Shown here: piece after piece, positions 6,507 to 13,810 of the stretch | Numbering within the stretch: the stretch's first letter is position 1 | Layout: each line of letters begins with the position of its first letter | Assembly (NCBI RefSeq): GCF_014201715.1 | Contig: NZ_JACHFD010000009.1 | Location: 1 to 64,000 of the forward strand | Direction: 5' to 3' | Source of the DNA: Haloferula luteola | GTDB lineage: Bacteria > Verrucomicrobiota > Verrucomicrobiia > Verrucomicrobiales > Akkermansiaceae | Length of the DNA stretch: 64,000 nt | Notes under the pieces: generated by a model | Database searches by the model: none | What the model saw: only the letters and a program-made list of their open reading frames with translations | Told to the model about the DNA's origin: nothing | Program-made: the position numbers and the translations under genes

Positions 6507-7637
6507 TTAAGGGAGCGGGAGGAATTCCCATAGCTGGCCACCCCAGTCTGTCCATTGCTGGATGTTGGCTCCATCTGCCGAACTGAATCCGTTGACATCG
6601 ATGGCTTTTCCGCTTTGACGGTTGCAAATGCGCCAATCGCCATTGCTCCCTCCCGTCAGCCGCCATTGTTGGCCGAAGTTGTTAAGCCAACTCCATTGCT
6701 GCACATTATCTCCGTCGTTGAGTCCCATGCTTGAGGTCTCAAGAACCTTTCCGCTGTTCGCATTGGTGAACGAGTACCAACCGCCGCCTAGGTGGGTGAC
6801 TGTCCAATGTTGATTGCTGCCGCTGTTGTCTGCCCATTGAACGATGTTGCCTCCATCGGCCGTGCTCGCACCCCATACATCGATCAGCTTGCCACTGAAA
6901 TCGGAGCGAATCTGGTAGTTGCTCCCGGAGGCGGGGCCTGCAACGTTTGGATTTGAGTCGGTTTGGTATTCCGCGAGGTTGGACACGCCATCATTGTCGG
7001 CATCACCGGTGCCCGTTTGATTGAGGTTTCCAAATTGAAAGGTCTCCCAGTCGTCGGGCATGCCATCGCTGTCGGAATCGACGACGATTCCCATGTCCCA
7101 GCGCATCGCAGCTACCAGTTTGCAGTGACGTTCGCGGGCGACCGCACTGGTATCTTCGTTGTCGTAGTTCATTCCATAGGGCCAGAAATGTCCTCCGCCG
7201 GTGCCGATGCCCGCGTTTTGACCGTCATAGATCAAAACCAGCGCATTGGCCGCAGGGCCCCACCAGCCGCCATCGGTCCATGACCAGTACTGTCCGACGC
7301 CTAAGGTGTGAGCGATCTCGTGGAGGGCGACTCGGGTTCCGATGGTGCCGCCAAAGTCGATCCAACCGCTGTAGCTTGCTTGGGCCGTGGGCACCCCAGT
7401 ATTGTAGTTGGCGGTGACATGTTTGTCGAAATAGCCATGGGCGTTGTAAGTCGCGACGGCTTCATTCATGCAGGCGATGATCGCGTTGCGCTTGTCCGTG
7501 GGCCAACTTTCGTTGCCGCTGGCGAGGCTGTAGGTAAGAGCGTGGGCTGGCATGGTGATGGCGAAAGCGACTTCCATGGCAAGAAGAGCGGGCTTTAGAT
7601 GGTGGGTAAGTGGCATAGGTATTGGTTTGGTTTTCAT
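6507..7637 (-). CDS. Secreted zinc metallopeptidase with calcium-binding and ricin-type lectin domains
   Basis: 376 aa. A Sec signal peptide spans about residues 1-33 (LLAMEVAFAITMPAHA). The peptidase domain carries HEIAHTLGVGQYW (residues 106-118), a HExxH zinc motif with GV..Y downstream, and a later YGMNYDNE stretch that may be the Met-turn. Residues about 193-235 hold two acidic repeats (DSDSDGMPDDWE, DADNDGVSNLAEYQ) of the thrombospondin type 3 kind that bind calcium. Residues about 245-376 are a ricin-B/CBM13 trefoil with repeated Q-x-W motifs (IVQWADNS, VQQWSWLNN, IQQWTDWGG). Likely exported to digest a glycosylated or polysaccharide-associated protein substrate. Its ATG overlaps the stop of the upstream gene by 4 bp (7634-7637). 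Confidence 0.85.
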   Translation of the reverse strand: MKTKPIPMPLTHHLKPALLAMEVAFAITMPAHALTYSLASGNESWPTDKRNAIIACMNEAVATYNAHGYFDKHVTANYNTGVPTAQASYSGWIDFGGTIGTRVALHEIAHTLGVGQYWSWTDGGWWGPAANALVLIYDGQNAGIGTGGGHFWPYGMNYDNEDTSAVARERHCKLVAAMRWDMGIVVDSDSDGMPDDWETFQFGNLNQTGTGDADNDGVSNLAEYQTDSNPNVAGPASGSNYQIRSDFSGKLIDVWGASTADGGNIVQWADNSGSNQHWTVTHLGGGWYSFTNANSGKVLETSSMGLNDGDNVQQWSWLNNFGQQWRLTGGSNGDWRICNRQSGKAIDVNGFSSADGANIQQWTDWGGQLWEFLPLP

Positions 7638-8524
7638 GGTGTTTGAACCGACGGAGGGGTCGCCGGGGTTGGGGAGAGGGAAGAAGCCGATGGAGTGGAG
7701 CGGTATTGGCGGATTCCTTGCAGTTCCTTTTGGGCGCGCTCCTTCAAGGGACCGTCAGCAAAGGTCTCCACCCACAGCGCAGCTTCGCTCGGATCCCCCA
7801 TTCCCCATCGGTTGACGACGGTGAGGATGGCTTCATCTTGTTGGGCACCTTGCGGGATTTGCTCGACCACCCATTGGGCGGCCAGCATTGGGTTGTCGTG
7901 GGCTCGGACGAGGGCGATCCGCTGAATGAGGTGATCTCGAATCTCGCTGTCTGGTTGGTCGATTGCCCAGGCCGCGGCGGAAGGAAGATCGGTCCGGGCC
8001 CACTTTTCGGTGAGGGCTTCCACCTCGGAAATGGCGGAGTCATCGATGGACAGGCGTTCCACGGCTTCGGCAACTTGATCGACGATCCCGAGTGACAAAT
8101 CGTGGGTGGGCTGCCGTTGTGAGATGGCCGCTTCGATCGCGAGTAGAAGCGTCGCCCTTTCCTCGGAATCGGGGCGATTTTCGACCCAAGCGATGGCCTC
8201 AAGGGGTGATTTTGAGCTCCATGCTTGGAGTCCTTGTTGAAGGAGGCGATCGCGGCGGTTCCCTGGCGGCAGGGAATCGGCGGTAAGGAGAGCTGCGGGT
8301 GGAGTGTTGGGGTGTCGATGGGCTTTGGGTTGCACTCTTGAAGGTTCGTCCGCCATGGAGAGGGGACTTTCGATTCGCCTGACTTTTGATTTCGCGAAGT
8401 CCGGTGTGGTGTTGGACCGTGGGTGGCGAGGGAAGATTCGAGGATCTTGAAGGAGACAGAGGGTGGCACCAAGAGCGGGGCATCCCGTTGCTAGAATGAA
8501 GATGATCTTTGACTTCATGATCAT
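7634..8524 (-). CDS. Exported helical-repeat protein of unknown function (296 aa)
   Basis: The N-terminus (MKSKIIFILATGCPALGATLCLL) is a signal peptide or anchor, with possible starts at 8524 or 8518. From about residue 95 there are degenerate repeats of 30-40 aa of the form A.aWv...PD.e.R..ll..Ia, for example SPLEAIAWVENRPDSEERATLLLAIEAAI, LPSAAAWAIDQPDSEIRDHLIQRIA, PMLAAQWVVEQIPQGAQQDEAILTVVNRWG and PSEAALWVETFADGPLKERA. Such W-and-P repeats occur in many exported verrucomicrobial proteins of unknown role. It is translationally coupled to the downstream secreted metallopeptidase, suggesting joint function (inference). The C-terminus is Ser/Pro/Thr-rich. Confidence 0.75.
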   Translation of the reverse strand: MIMKSKIIFILATGCPALGATLCLLQDPRIFPRHPRSNTTPDFAKSKVRRIESPLSMADEPSRVQPKAHRHPNTPPAALLTADSLPPGNRRDRLLQQGLQAWSSKSPLEAIAWVENRPDSEERATLLLAIEAAISQRQPTHDLSLGIVDQVAEAVERLSIDDSAISEVEALTEKWARTDLPSAAAWAIDQPDSEIRDHLIQRIALVRAHDNPMLAAQWVVEQIPQGAQQDEAILTVVNRWGMGDPSEAALWVETFADGPLKERAQKELQGIRQYRSTPSASSLSPTPATPPSVQTP

Positions 8525-8824
8525 GGTGCCTGGATGGAAAAGGATAGGGTCTGCGGATGTTGCTTGGAGAGATGAGGGAATCGAGGTATGCGATTGTCGA
8601 CCACCTTGCAGGAGGGTGGGTGGTCTGGCAATGGGTCGTGGCGATCATGAGATGTCTAAAAAGTAGACTCCCAATCATCATGTGTGGGCCGGAGATTGAG
8701 AAGGAACGGAGAGAAAGAGTTCCTTTTTCCCGGGGGGGAAAGCGTGAGGGAACTACCACCCGGCGGAGTGGGGCACCGGTAATGGACGGTTGCGGGAGGC
8801 CGGGATCGCTATAAGATCCACCTG
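8525..8824. other. Divergent intergenic region (300 bp)
   Basis: It separates the leftward repeat-protein/metallopeptidase pair from the rightward AraC regulator, so promoters for both should lie here. I see a small hairpin (gaccacc 8599-8605 with ggtggtc 8619-8625). No convincing sigma70 boxes or coding frame. The ORF-sized open frames here show no protein-like features. Confidence 0.4.
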
Positions 8825-9778
8825 ATGGAAGAGTGCCGGTTCACTCCCGCGGTAGAGCACCACAAGCATTTTCCCGGGAAGATGATTCACCGGGGCGAGG
8901 GGGCGGCGTGGAAGGATTTGCTCGTGGAGATTCATACGAGACCTCCCGTGGGAAGAGCGATGTTGATTCCGGCTGTGGCCGAGCCTCAGCTGATCTGGCA
9001 GATCTCCGGGCGGGTGCTGTGTGAAGATCGTGAGTTGGGAGGAAGTTGGAATGCGCACTCGGTGGAGCCCAACGATCTATTCTTGGTAACCTCCCCAGAG
9101 CCGTACGAATTGCGGTGGCGAGCGATGGCCCCCGAGCCGATGGTGGTGATGCATGCGACGCTAGGGTTGCATTGCCTTGCCAGTGCCGCTCGTGAATGGA
9201 GTGGGGAGGGGTCTCGGATTCCTCGATTGAAGGAGTTCAATGGCATTCAGGATCCGACGATTTTGGCATTTCTGGAAATGCTTCGTAAGGAATTGACATT
9301 GCAACCGAGGGCGAGCGGTGCGTTTGTGCATGGAATTGCGCAAAGCCTGGCGGCCCATTTGGTGAGGACCTACCGGGATGAAAACGATCCACGACCTCAC
9401 CGGTCGACGGCTTTGCCTGCCTATCCGTTGCACCGTGTGTTGAGCATGATGGAGGGGGCATTGCAGGAGGGGGTTTCCATCGGCGCGTTGGCAACAGCGG
9501 TCGATCTAAGCGAGTCGCATTTCTCCCGAATGTTCAAGGGAAGCACAGGCTTTTCTCCGTCCAGGTATTTCATCCGGCTCCGAATTTCGAAGGCACAGGA
9601 GTTGCTTCGAGAGACGAAGATGCCGATCATCGAGATCGGATTGGAGGTGGGCTATACCAGTCCCAGTCACTTTGCGCATGTCTTTCGCAAGGAAACGGGA
9701 TGGAGCCCTCATGAGTACCGCGAGCGGATGCACTCGGGGAGGGGGATGGAGGATTTTAGCAGAATCGCGATAGAGTAA
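8825..9778 (+). CDS. AraC-family transcriptional regulator
   Basis: 317 aa. The N-terminal about 190 residues form a cupin-like sensor region (PAVAEPQLIWQISGRVLCEDRELGGSW, VEPNDLFLVTSPEPYELRW). The C-terminal 100 residues carry two helix-turn-helix motifs: VSIGALATAVDLSESHFSRMFKGSTGFSPSRYFIRLRISKAQELL, then PIIEIGLEVGYTSPSHFAHVFRKETGWSPHEYRERM. This is the classic AraC/XylS signature with the conserved S.SHF...F.KE.G.SP.EYR. Located 35 bp before a hydrolase and a cupin gene in the same orientation, so it probably controls them. Effector unknown. Confidence 0.9.
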   Translation: MEECRFTPAVEHHKHFPGKMIHRGEGAAWKDLLVEIHTRPPVGRAMLIPAVAEPQLIWQISGRVLCEDRELGGSWNAHSVEPNDLFLVTSPEPYELRWRAMAPEPMVVMHATLGLHCLASAAREWSGEGSRIPRLKEFNGIQDPTILAFLEMLRKELTLQPRASGAFVHGIAQSLAAHLVRTYRDENDPRPHRSTALPAYPLHRVLSMMEGALQEGVSIGALATAVDLSESHFSRMFKGSTGFSPSRYFIRLRISKAQELLRETKMPIIEIGLEVGYTSPSHFAHVFRKETGWSPHEYRERMHSGRGMEDFSRIAIE

Positions 9779-9813
9779 GCGGAATCCCGCGAGCGAGGTG
9801 GAGAAATGGGGGC

Positions 9814-10953
9814 ATGCTGGCCCCCATGAGTTCAAGAACGATCGAGAAGGCGGGCAATGAGGATGGGAAATCGGCGATGGAGTCGACAGCGCTGCCGCGG
9901 ACCGGGAAGAGCCATGAGGGATGGAAGAGAACGACTCGATCACTCGTGGCTGCTGTTGGAGTGAGTTCCGCATGGGCAGCTGGTGATGTTGCGGGAGCGG
10001 AGGAAGTTTGGGACAAGACCTTTCCTCGGAGCGAGGGGGTGGTCCACCGCAAGATCTCCTTCAAGAATCGCTACGGAATTCCGTTGGTGGGTGACCTTTA
10101 CCAACCGAAGGAGGGTGGAGGGGGAAAGCGGGGGGCTATCGCGATCAGTGGACCTTTTGGCGCCGTGAAGGAGCAGGCGGCGGGTTTGTATGCTCAAACT
10201 CTAGCAGAACGAGGGTGGGTGACCTTGGCGTTCGATCCTTCGTATACGGGGGAGAGTGGAGGGGAACCTCGGCACGTAGCTTCGCCGGACATCAATACGG
10301 AGGACTTTTGCGCCGCGGTGGATGCGTTGGGGCTGTTGGAGGAGGTGGACCGGGAAAGGATCGGGATTCTCGGGATTTGTGGTTGGGGGGGGATGGCATT
10401 GAGCGCAGCTGCGGTGGACAAAAGAATCAAGGCGGTGGCGACGAGTACGATGTACGATATGTCCCGTGTGATGGCGAAGGGCTACGATGATCAAATGACG
10501 ACGGAGCAGCGAAGCGAAGTCCTTGAGAAGCTGAGCCGGCAGCGTTGGACGGATGCGGATCACGGGGAGCCTGAGTATGGTCCGGTGTCCCTTGAGCTGA
10601 AGGGAGGTGAGCCCGCGTTTGTGGTGGAGTATGCGGGCTACTATAAGGATCCCGAGCGGGGGTATCATCCGCGGGCGATCAATTCGAATGGGTCGTGGAC
10701 AATGACGAATCCGCTATCGTTCATGAATCTGCCCCTGATGACGTACCTTCGAGAAATTTCTCCACGGCCATTATTGTTGGTCCATGGGGAGAAGGCGCAC
10801 TCGCGATATTTCAGTGAAAGCGCCTTCGAGGCGGCGGCTGAGCCGAAGGAGTTGGTGATCATCGAAGGGGCGAATCATGTGGATCTCTATGATCGGTTGG
10901 ACAAGATTCCCTTTGAACGGCTGGACGCCTTTTTCTCGGAGCACCTGAAGTGA
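9814..10953 (+). CDS. Alpha/beta hydrolase of the dienelactone-hydrolase-like group, Cys nucleophile
   Basis: 379 aa from ATG 9814; ATGs at 9826 and 9877 are alternative starts, and a start near 9877 would give a signal-peptide-like N-terminus (RTTRSLVAAVGVSSAWAAG). Core: GIPLVGDLYQPKEGG, oxyanion-region GPFGAVKEQAAG, the nucleophile elbow GICGWGGMAL with Cys instead of Ser, then RPLLLVHGEKAHSRYFSE (Asp/Glu region) and the catalytic His in EGANHVDLYDR. The G-x-C elbow is typical of dienelactone hydrolases. Substrate unknown. It follows the AraC gene by 35 bp and precedes a Tat-exported cupin by 38 bp, so likely a three-gene unit. Confidence 0.8.
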   Translation: MLAPMSSRTIEKAGNEDGKSAMESTALPRTGKSHEGWKRTTRSLVAAVGVSSAWAAGDVAGAEEVWDKTFPRSEGVVHRKISFKNRYGIPLVGDLYQPKEGGGGKRGAIAISGPFGAVKEQAAGLYAQTLAERGWVTLAFDPSYTGESGGEPRHVASPDINTEDFCAAVDALGLLEEVDRERIGILGICGWGGMALSAAAVDKRIKAVATSTMYDMSRVMAKGYDDQMTTEQRSEVLEKLSRQRWTDADHGEPEYGPVSLELKGGEPAFVVEYAGYYKDPERGYHPRAINSNGSWTMTNPLSFMNLPLMTYLREISPRPLLLVHGEKAHSRYFSESAFEAAAEPKELVIIEGANHVDLYDRLDKIPFERLDAFFSEHLK

Positions 10954-10991
10954 GGTGGTAACGGATAAAAGCTCATTACGGTTGGGTCGGA

Positions 10992-11555
10992 ATGAAACCC
11001 GGTAGCTTGAAGACGATTTCGCGACGGGAATTTGTTTTGGCAGCGGCAGCCGCAACAGGATCGCTGACGGCCGATCGCGTCGCAAGAGCCGCATCTCCCG
11101 ACCTTCCCGATTTCGATTCTCAGAATTCTCTACTATCTTCAATGACGATGAAAATTACCCGCAATGGAACGCAATCTTCTGCTGTAGGACCCTCGGAATG
11201 GTTCACGGGAACGACACGAATTGATCCGCTTTTTCAGCCGGAGGAGCCGGCTCGAACGGCAGCGGCCAGTGTGACTTTCGAACCTGGGGCACGAACCGCG
11301 TGGCACACTCATCCTCTCGGACAAACTCTGATCGTGACGTCGGGGCTTGGGTGGGTGCAGTGCGAAGGTGGGGAGATCGAGGAGATTCGTCCAGGTGATG
11401 TCATCTGGTTTCCTCCGGGCGTCAAACACTGGCATGGCGCGAGCCCCGCAACGGCGATGACCCATCTTGCGATCCAAGAAGCCCTGGATGGCAAAGTGGT
11501 CGAGTGGATGGAAAAGGTGAGCGATGAGCAGTATCAGAAGGTGGATCCGGATTGA
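10992..11555 (+). CDS. Tat-exported cupin-domain protein
   Basis: 187 aa. The N-terminus has a twin-arginine motif and hydrophobic run ([26 protein letters not shown]), so the protein is exported folded, consistent with a metal cofactor. One cupin domain spans about residues 75-160: [29 protein letters not shown] holds the first motif (H-x-H), and [21 protein letters not shown] the second (PGD...H). These supply the usual His ligands. Resembles quercetinase-like or carboxymuconolactone-associated cupins. It sits 38 bp downstream of the hydrolase, probably the same transcript under the AraC regulator. Enzyme or binding protein not decided. Confidence 0.85.
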   Translation: MKPGSLKTISRREFVLAAAAATGSLTADRVARAASPDLPDFDSQNSLLSSMTMKITRNGTQSSAVGPSEWFTGTTRIDPLFQPEEPARTAAASVTFEPGARTAWHTHPLGQTLIVTSGLGWVQCEGGEIEEIRPGDVIWFPPGVKHWHGASPATAMTHLAIQEALDGKVVEWMEKVSDEQYQKVDPD

Positions 11556-11626
11556 TCGGTTCTTTTGATTGATGGAGCAGCGAGGCGTCGACTGGACGGA
11601 TGCCCTGATGTGGGGCTTGTTGTTCC

Positions 11627-13006
11627 ATGAAAGAGCGGATTGAAAGAGACAGTCTCGGGGATGTGGCGGTGCGTGAAGACCGAATTTGGGGCGCGCAGAC
11701 GCAGCGTTCGTTGGAAAATTTTCCGATCGGAGATCAGCGAATGCCCTTGGAGGTGATCGGCGCATTGGCGGAGATCAAGCATGCAGCAGCGACGGTCAAC
11801 GAAGAGCTGTCGGGGCTAGACCCGAAGGTGGCTGAGGCGATTCGTCAGGCGGCGACCGAGGTGGTGGCGGGGCGCTGGGATGATCATTTTCCGCTGAAAG
11901 TTTTTCAAACGGGTTCTGGCACCCAGACGAACATGAATGTGAATGAGGTGCTGGCGTATCGGGCGCGTGAGCTGCATCCAGATGGAGCGATGGTGCATCC
12001 GAATGATGATGTGAATCGCTGCCAGTCATCGAATGATTCTTTCCCCACGGCGATGCATGTGGCGGCGGTGAAGGCGACGAAGCGGCATTTGTTACCGGAG
12101 TTGGAGGCCCTGGCGCAGGCGCTTTTGGAGAAGGCGCGGGCTTTCGCCGAGGTGGTGAAGATCGGTCGTACACATTGCCAGGATGCGACTCCGCTGACGG
12201 TGGGCCAGGAGTTTGGGGGCTACCAGAGGCAGGTGGAGGCCGGGGTGGGGCGGGTGATGCAGGCCATGGAGGGTTTGTATTTCTTAGCGCAGGGAGGGAC
12301 GGCTGTGGGGACTGGGTTGAATGCGCCGGTTGGTTTTGCGGAGCGGATGGCGGAAGAGTTGGCGAGGCGATCCGGTGAGCCGTTTCGTACTGCGCCGGAC
12401 AAGTTTGAGGCCTTGGCGGCCCATGATGCGGTGGTGTTTTTTTCCGGTGCGTTGAAGACGGTTGCGGGATCACTGTTCAAGATTGCCAACGATCTGAGGT
12501 TGTTGGCATCCGGGCCGAGGTCGGGATTCGGTGAGCTGCGTTTGCCCGCCAACGAACCGGGATCGTCCATCATGCCGGGGAAGGTGAATCCGACGCAATG
12601 CGAAGCGCTCACTCAGGTGTGCCTGCGGGTGATGGGAAATGATGCGACGATCACGATGGCAGGGAGCCAGGGTCAATTTGAACTGAATACGTACAAGCCA
12701 TTGATGATTGCTTGTTTGTTGGAGTCGATCCGATTGCTGGGGGACGGGGTGGCGAGTTTTCGCGTTCGATGTGTCGAGGGGATCGAGTTGAATCGGGATC
12801 GCATTGATGACTTGGTCGAGAGGAGTTTGATGTTGGTGACGGCTTTGTCGCCGGAGATTGGCTATGACCGGGCGGCGGCTATTGCCAAAGCAGCGCACGC
12901 CCATGGCACGACATTGAGGGAGGAAGCCTTGGCGGCGGGGATCTCTGAGGATGTGTTCGATCGGAGGGTTCGGCCTGAGCGAATGGTCGGACCGATGGAG
13001 CTGTGA
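11627..13006 (+). CDS. fumC: Fumarate hydratase, class II
   Basis: 459 aa, usual length for FumC. Interconverts fumarate and L-malate in the TCA cycle, iron-independent homotetramer in the cytoplasm. Motifs in order: TGSGTQTNMNVNEV near residue 95, SSNDSFPTAMH near 135, GRTHCQDATPLT near 183 (catalytic His), and the superfamily signature GSSIMPGKVNPTQCE near 312-326 containing the catalytic Ser loop. Monocistronic as far as visible. The partner enzyme for malate, a malate:quinone oxidoreductase, lies separately at 50419. Confidence 0.95.
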   Translation: MKERIERDSLGDVAVREDRIWGAQTQRSLENFPIGDQRMPLEVIGALAEIKHAAATVNEELSGLDPKVAEAIRQAATEVVAGRWDDHFPLKVFQTGSGTQTNMNVNEVLAYRARELHPDGAMVHPNDDVNRCQSSNDSFPTAMHVAAVKATKRHLLPELEALAQALLEKARAFAEVVKIGRTHCQDATPLTVGQEFGGYQRQVEAGVGRVMQAMEGLYFLAQGGTAVGTGLNAPVGFAERMAEELARRSGEPFRTAPDKFEALAAHDAVVFFSGALKTVAGSLFKIANDLRLLASGPRSGFGELRLPANEPGSSIMPGKVNPTQCEALTQVCLRVMGNDATITMAGSQGQFELNTYKPLMIACLLESIRLLGDGVASFRVRCVEGIELNRDRIDDLVERSLMLVTALSPEIGYDRAAAIAKAAHAHGTTLREEALAAGISEDVFDRRVRPERMVGPMEL

Positions 13007-13083
13007 AACCGTGCGCAATGCACCGTTCATTCGTGCAATCATCCCATAGAGATTTTTGCGATGTGGGGGGAAATTGGTGAGCA

Positions 13084-13656
13084 ATGAAAACACCAAAGAT
13101 TCATTCCATGGTCGTGTTGGCGAGTTCGCTGGCGATGTTTGTCGGTCCGGTATCGGCGAAGCCCAACAAGGAGGGCGGCAAAGGTGGCCCTCCGCCCGCC
13201 TCCGAGAAGAGCGGACCGGGTGCGAACAAGAAGAAGGGCGCGGCCAAGGGGGCAGCGAAGGTTCAGCCGAAGGGCAAGGTGAAGGGAAAAAAGGGGGGGC
13301 ATCAAGGACCGGCGGTATCCGTGGTGCGCTTCAATGATACGGAGCGCCGAGGGGTGGTGAGCTATTTTCGAGGCTACGAAGGTCGCGATGGGGGATTGCC
13401 GCCGGGGATTGCGAAGCGGATGCGTGATGGCAAGCGCTTGCCTCCGGGTTGGCAGTCGAAGTTGCAGCCCGGATATGTGCTGGACGATGTGTGGATGGCA
13501 GGCTTGGTGCCGGTCAGCGCGGATCTCTTCCCGGGGATGCCTTATTTGGGAGGGGGGAATCTCTACGTTTATGGGGATCGGTTGATCCGATTGGACGGGC
13601 ATCGCCATGAGGTGGTGGAGGTCGTGGTGCTGCCGACGGTGGTGATCGACCTCTAA
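13084..13656 (+). CDS. Exported Lys/Gly/Pro-rich protein, RcnB/CigR-like
   Basis: 190 aa. A Sec signal peptide (MVVLASSLAMFVGPVSAKP) is followed by a very basic low-complexity linker (residues about 25-75, repeated Lys-Gly-Ala-Pro). The C-terminal domain has GLPPGIAKRMRDGKRLPPGWQSKLQPGYVL, like the LPPG/LPxGW repeats of CigR and RcnB-type periplasmic proteins, and ends in a beta-rich stretch (NLYVYGDRLIRLDGHRHEVVEVVVLP). Function unknown. Stands alone between fumC and the GtaA-like gene. Confidence 0.6.
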   Translation: MKTPKIHSMVVLASSLAMFVGPVSAKPNKEGGKGGPPPASEKSGPGANKKKGAAKGAAKVQPKGKVKGKKGGHQGPAVSVVRFNDTERRGVVSYFRGYEGRDGGLPPGIAKRMRDGKRLPPGWQSKLQPGYVLDDVWMAGLVPVSADLFPGMPYLGGGNLYVYGDRLIRLDGHRHEVVEVVVLPTVVIDL

Positions 13657-13810
13657 CGTCTTGGAGTTGCGCGACTCCGGGATTTCCCGAAGGGTGGGAA
13701 TTCGATATGGAGTGGTGCATCCGTGTACGCTTGGGATCCTTGCGTGACGAGGATTCGGGCGTTGTGGTTGGGCCCGCCGGACGCGGATCCGGTGCCCCAA
13801 CCACGTCATC

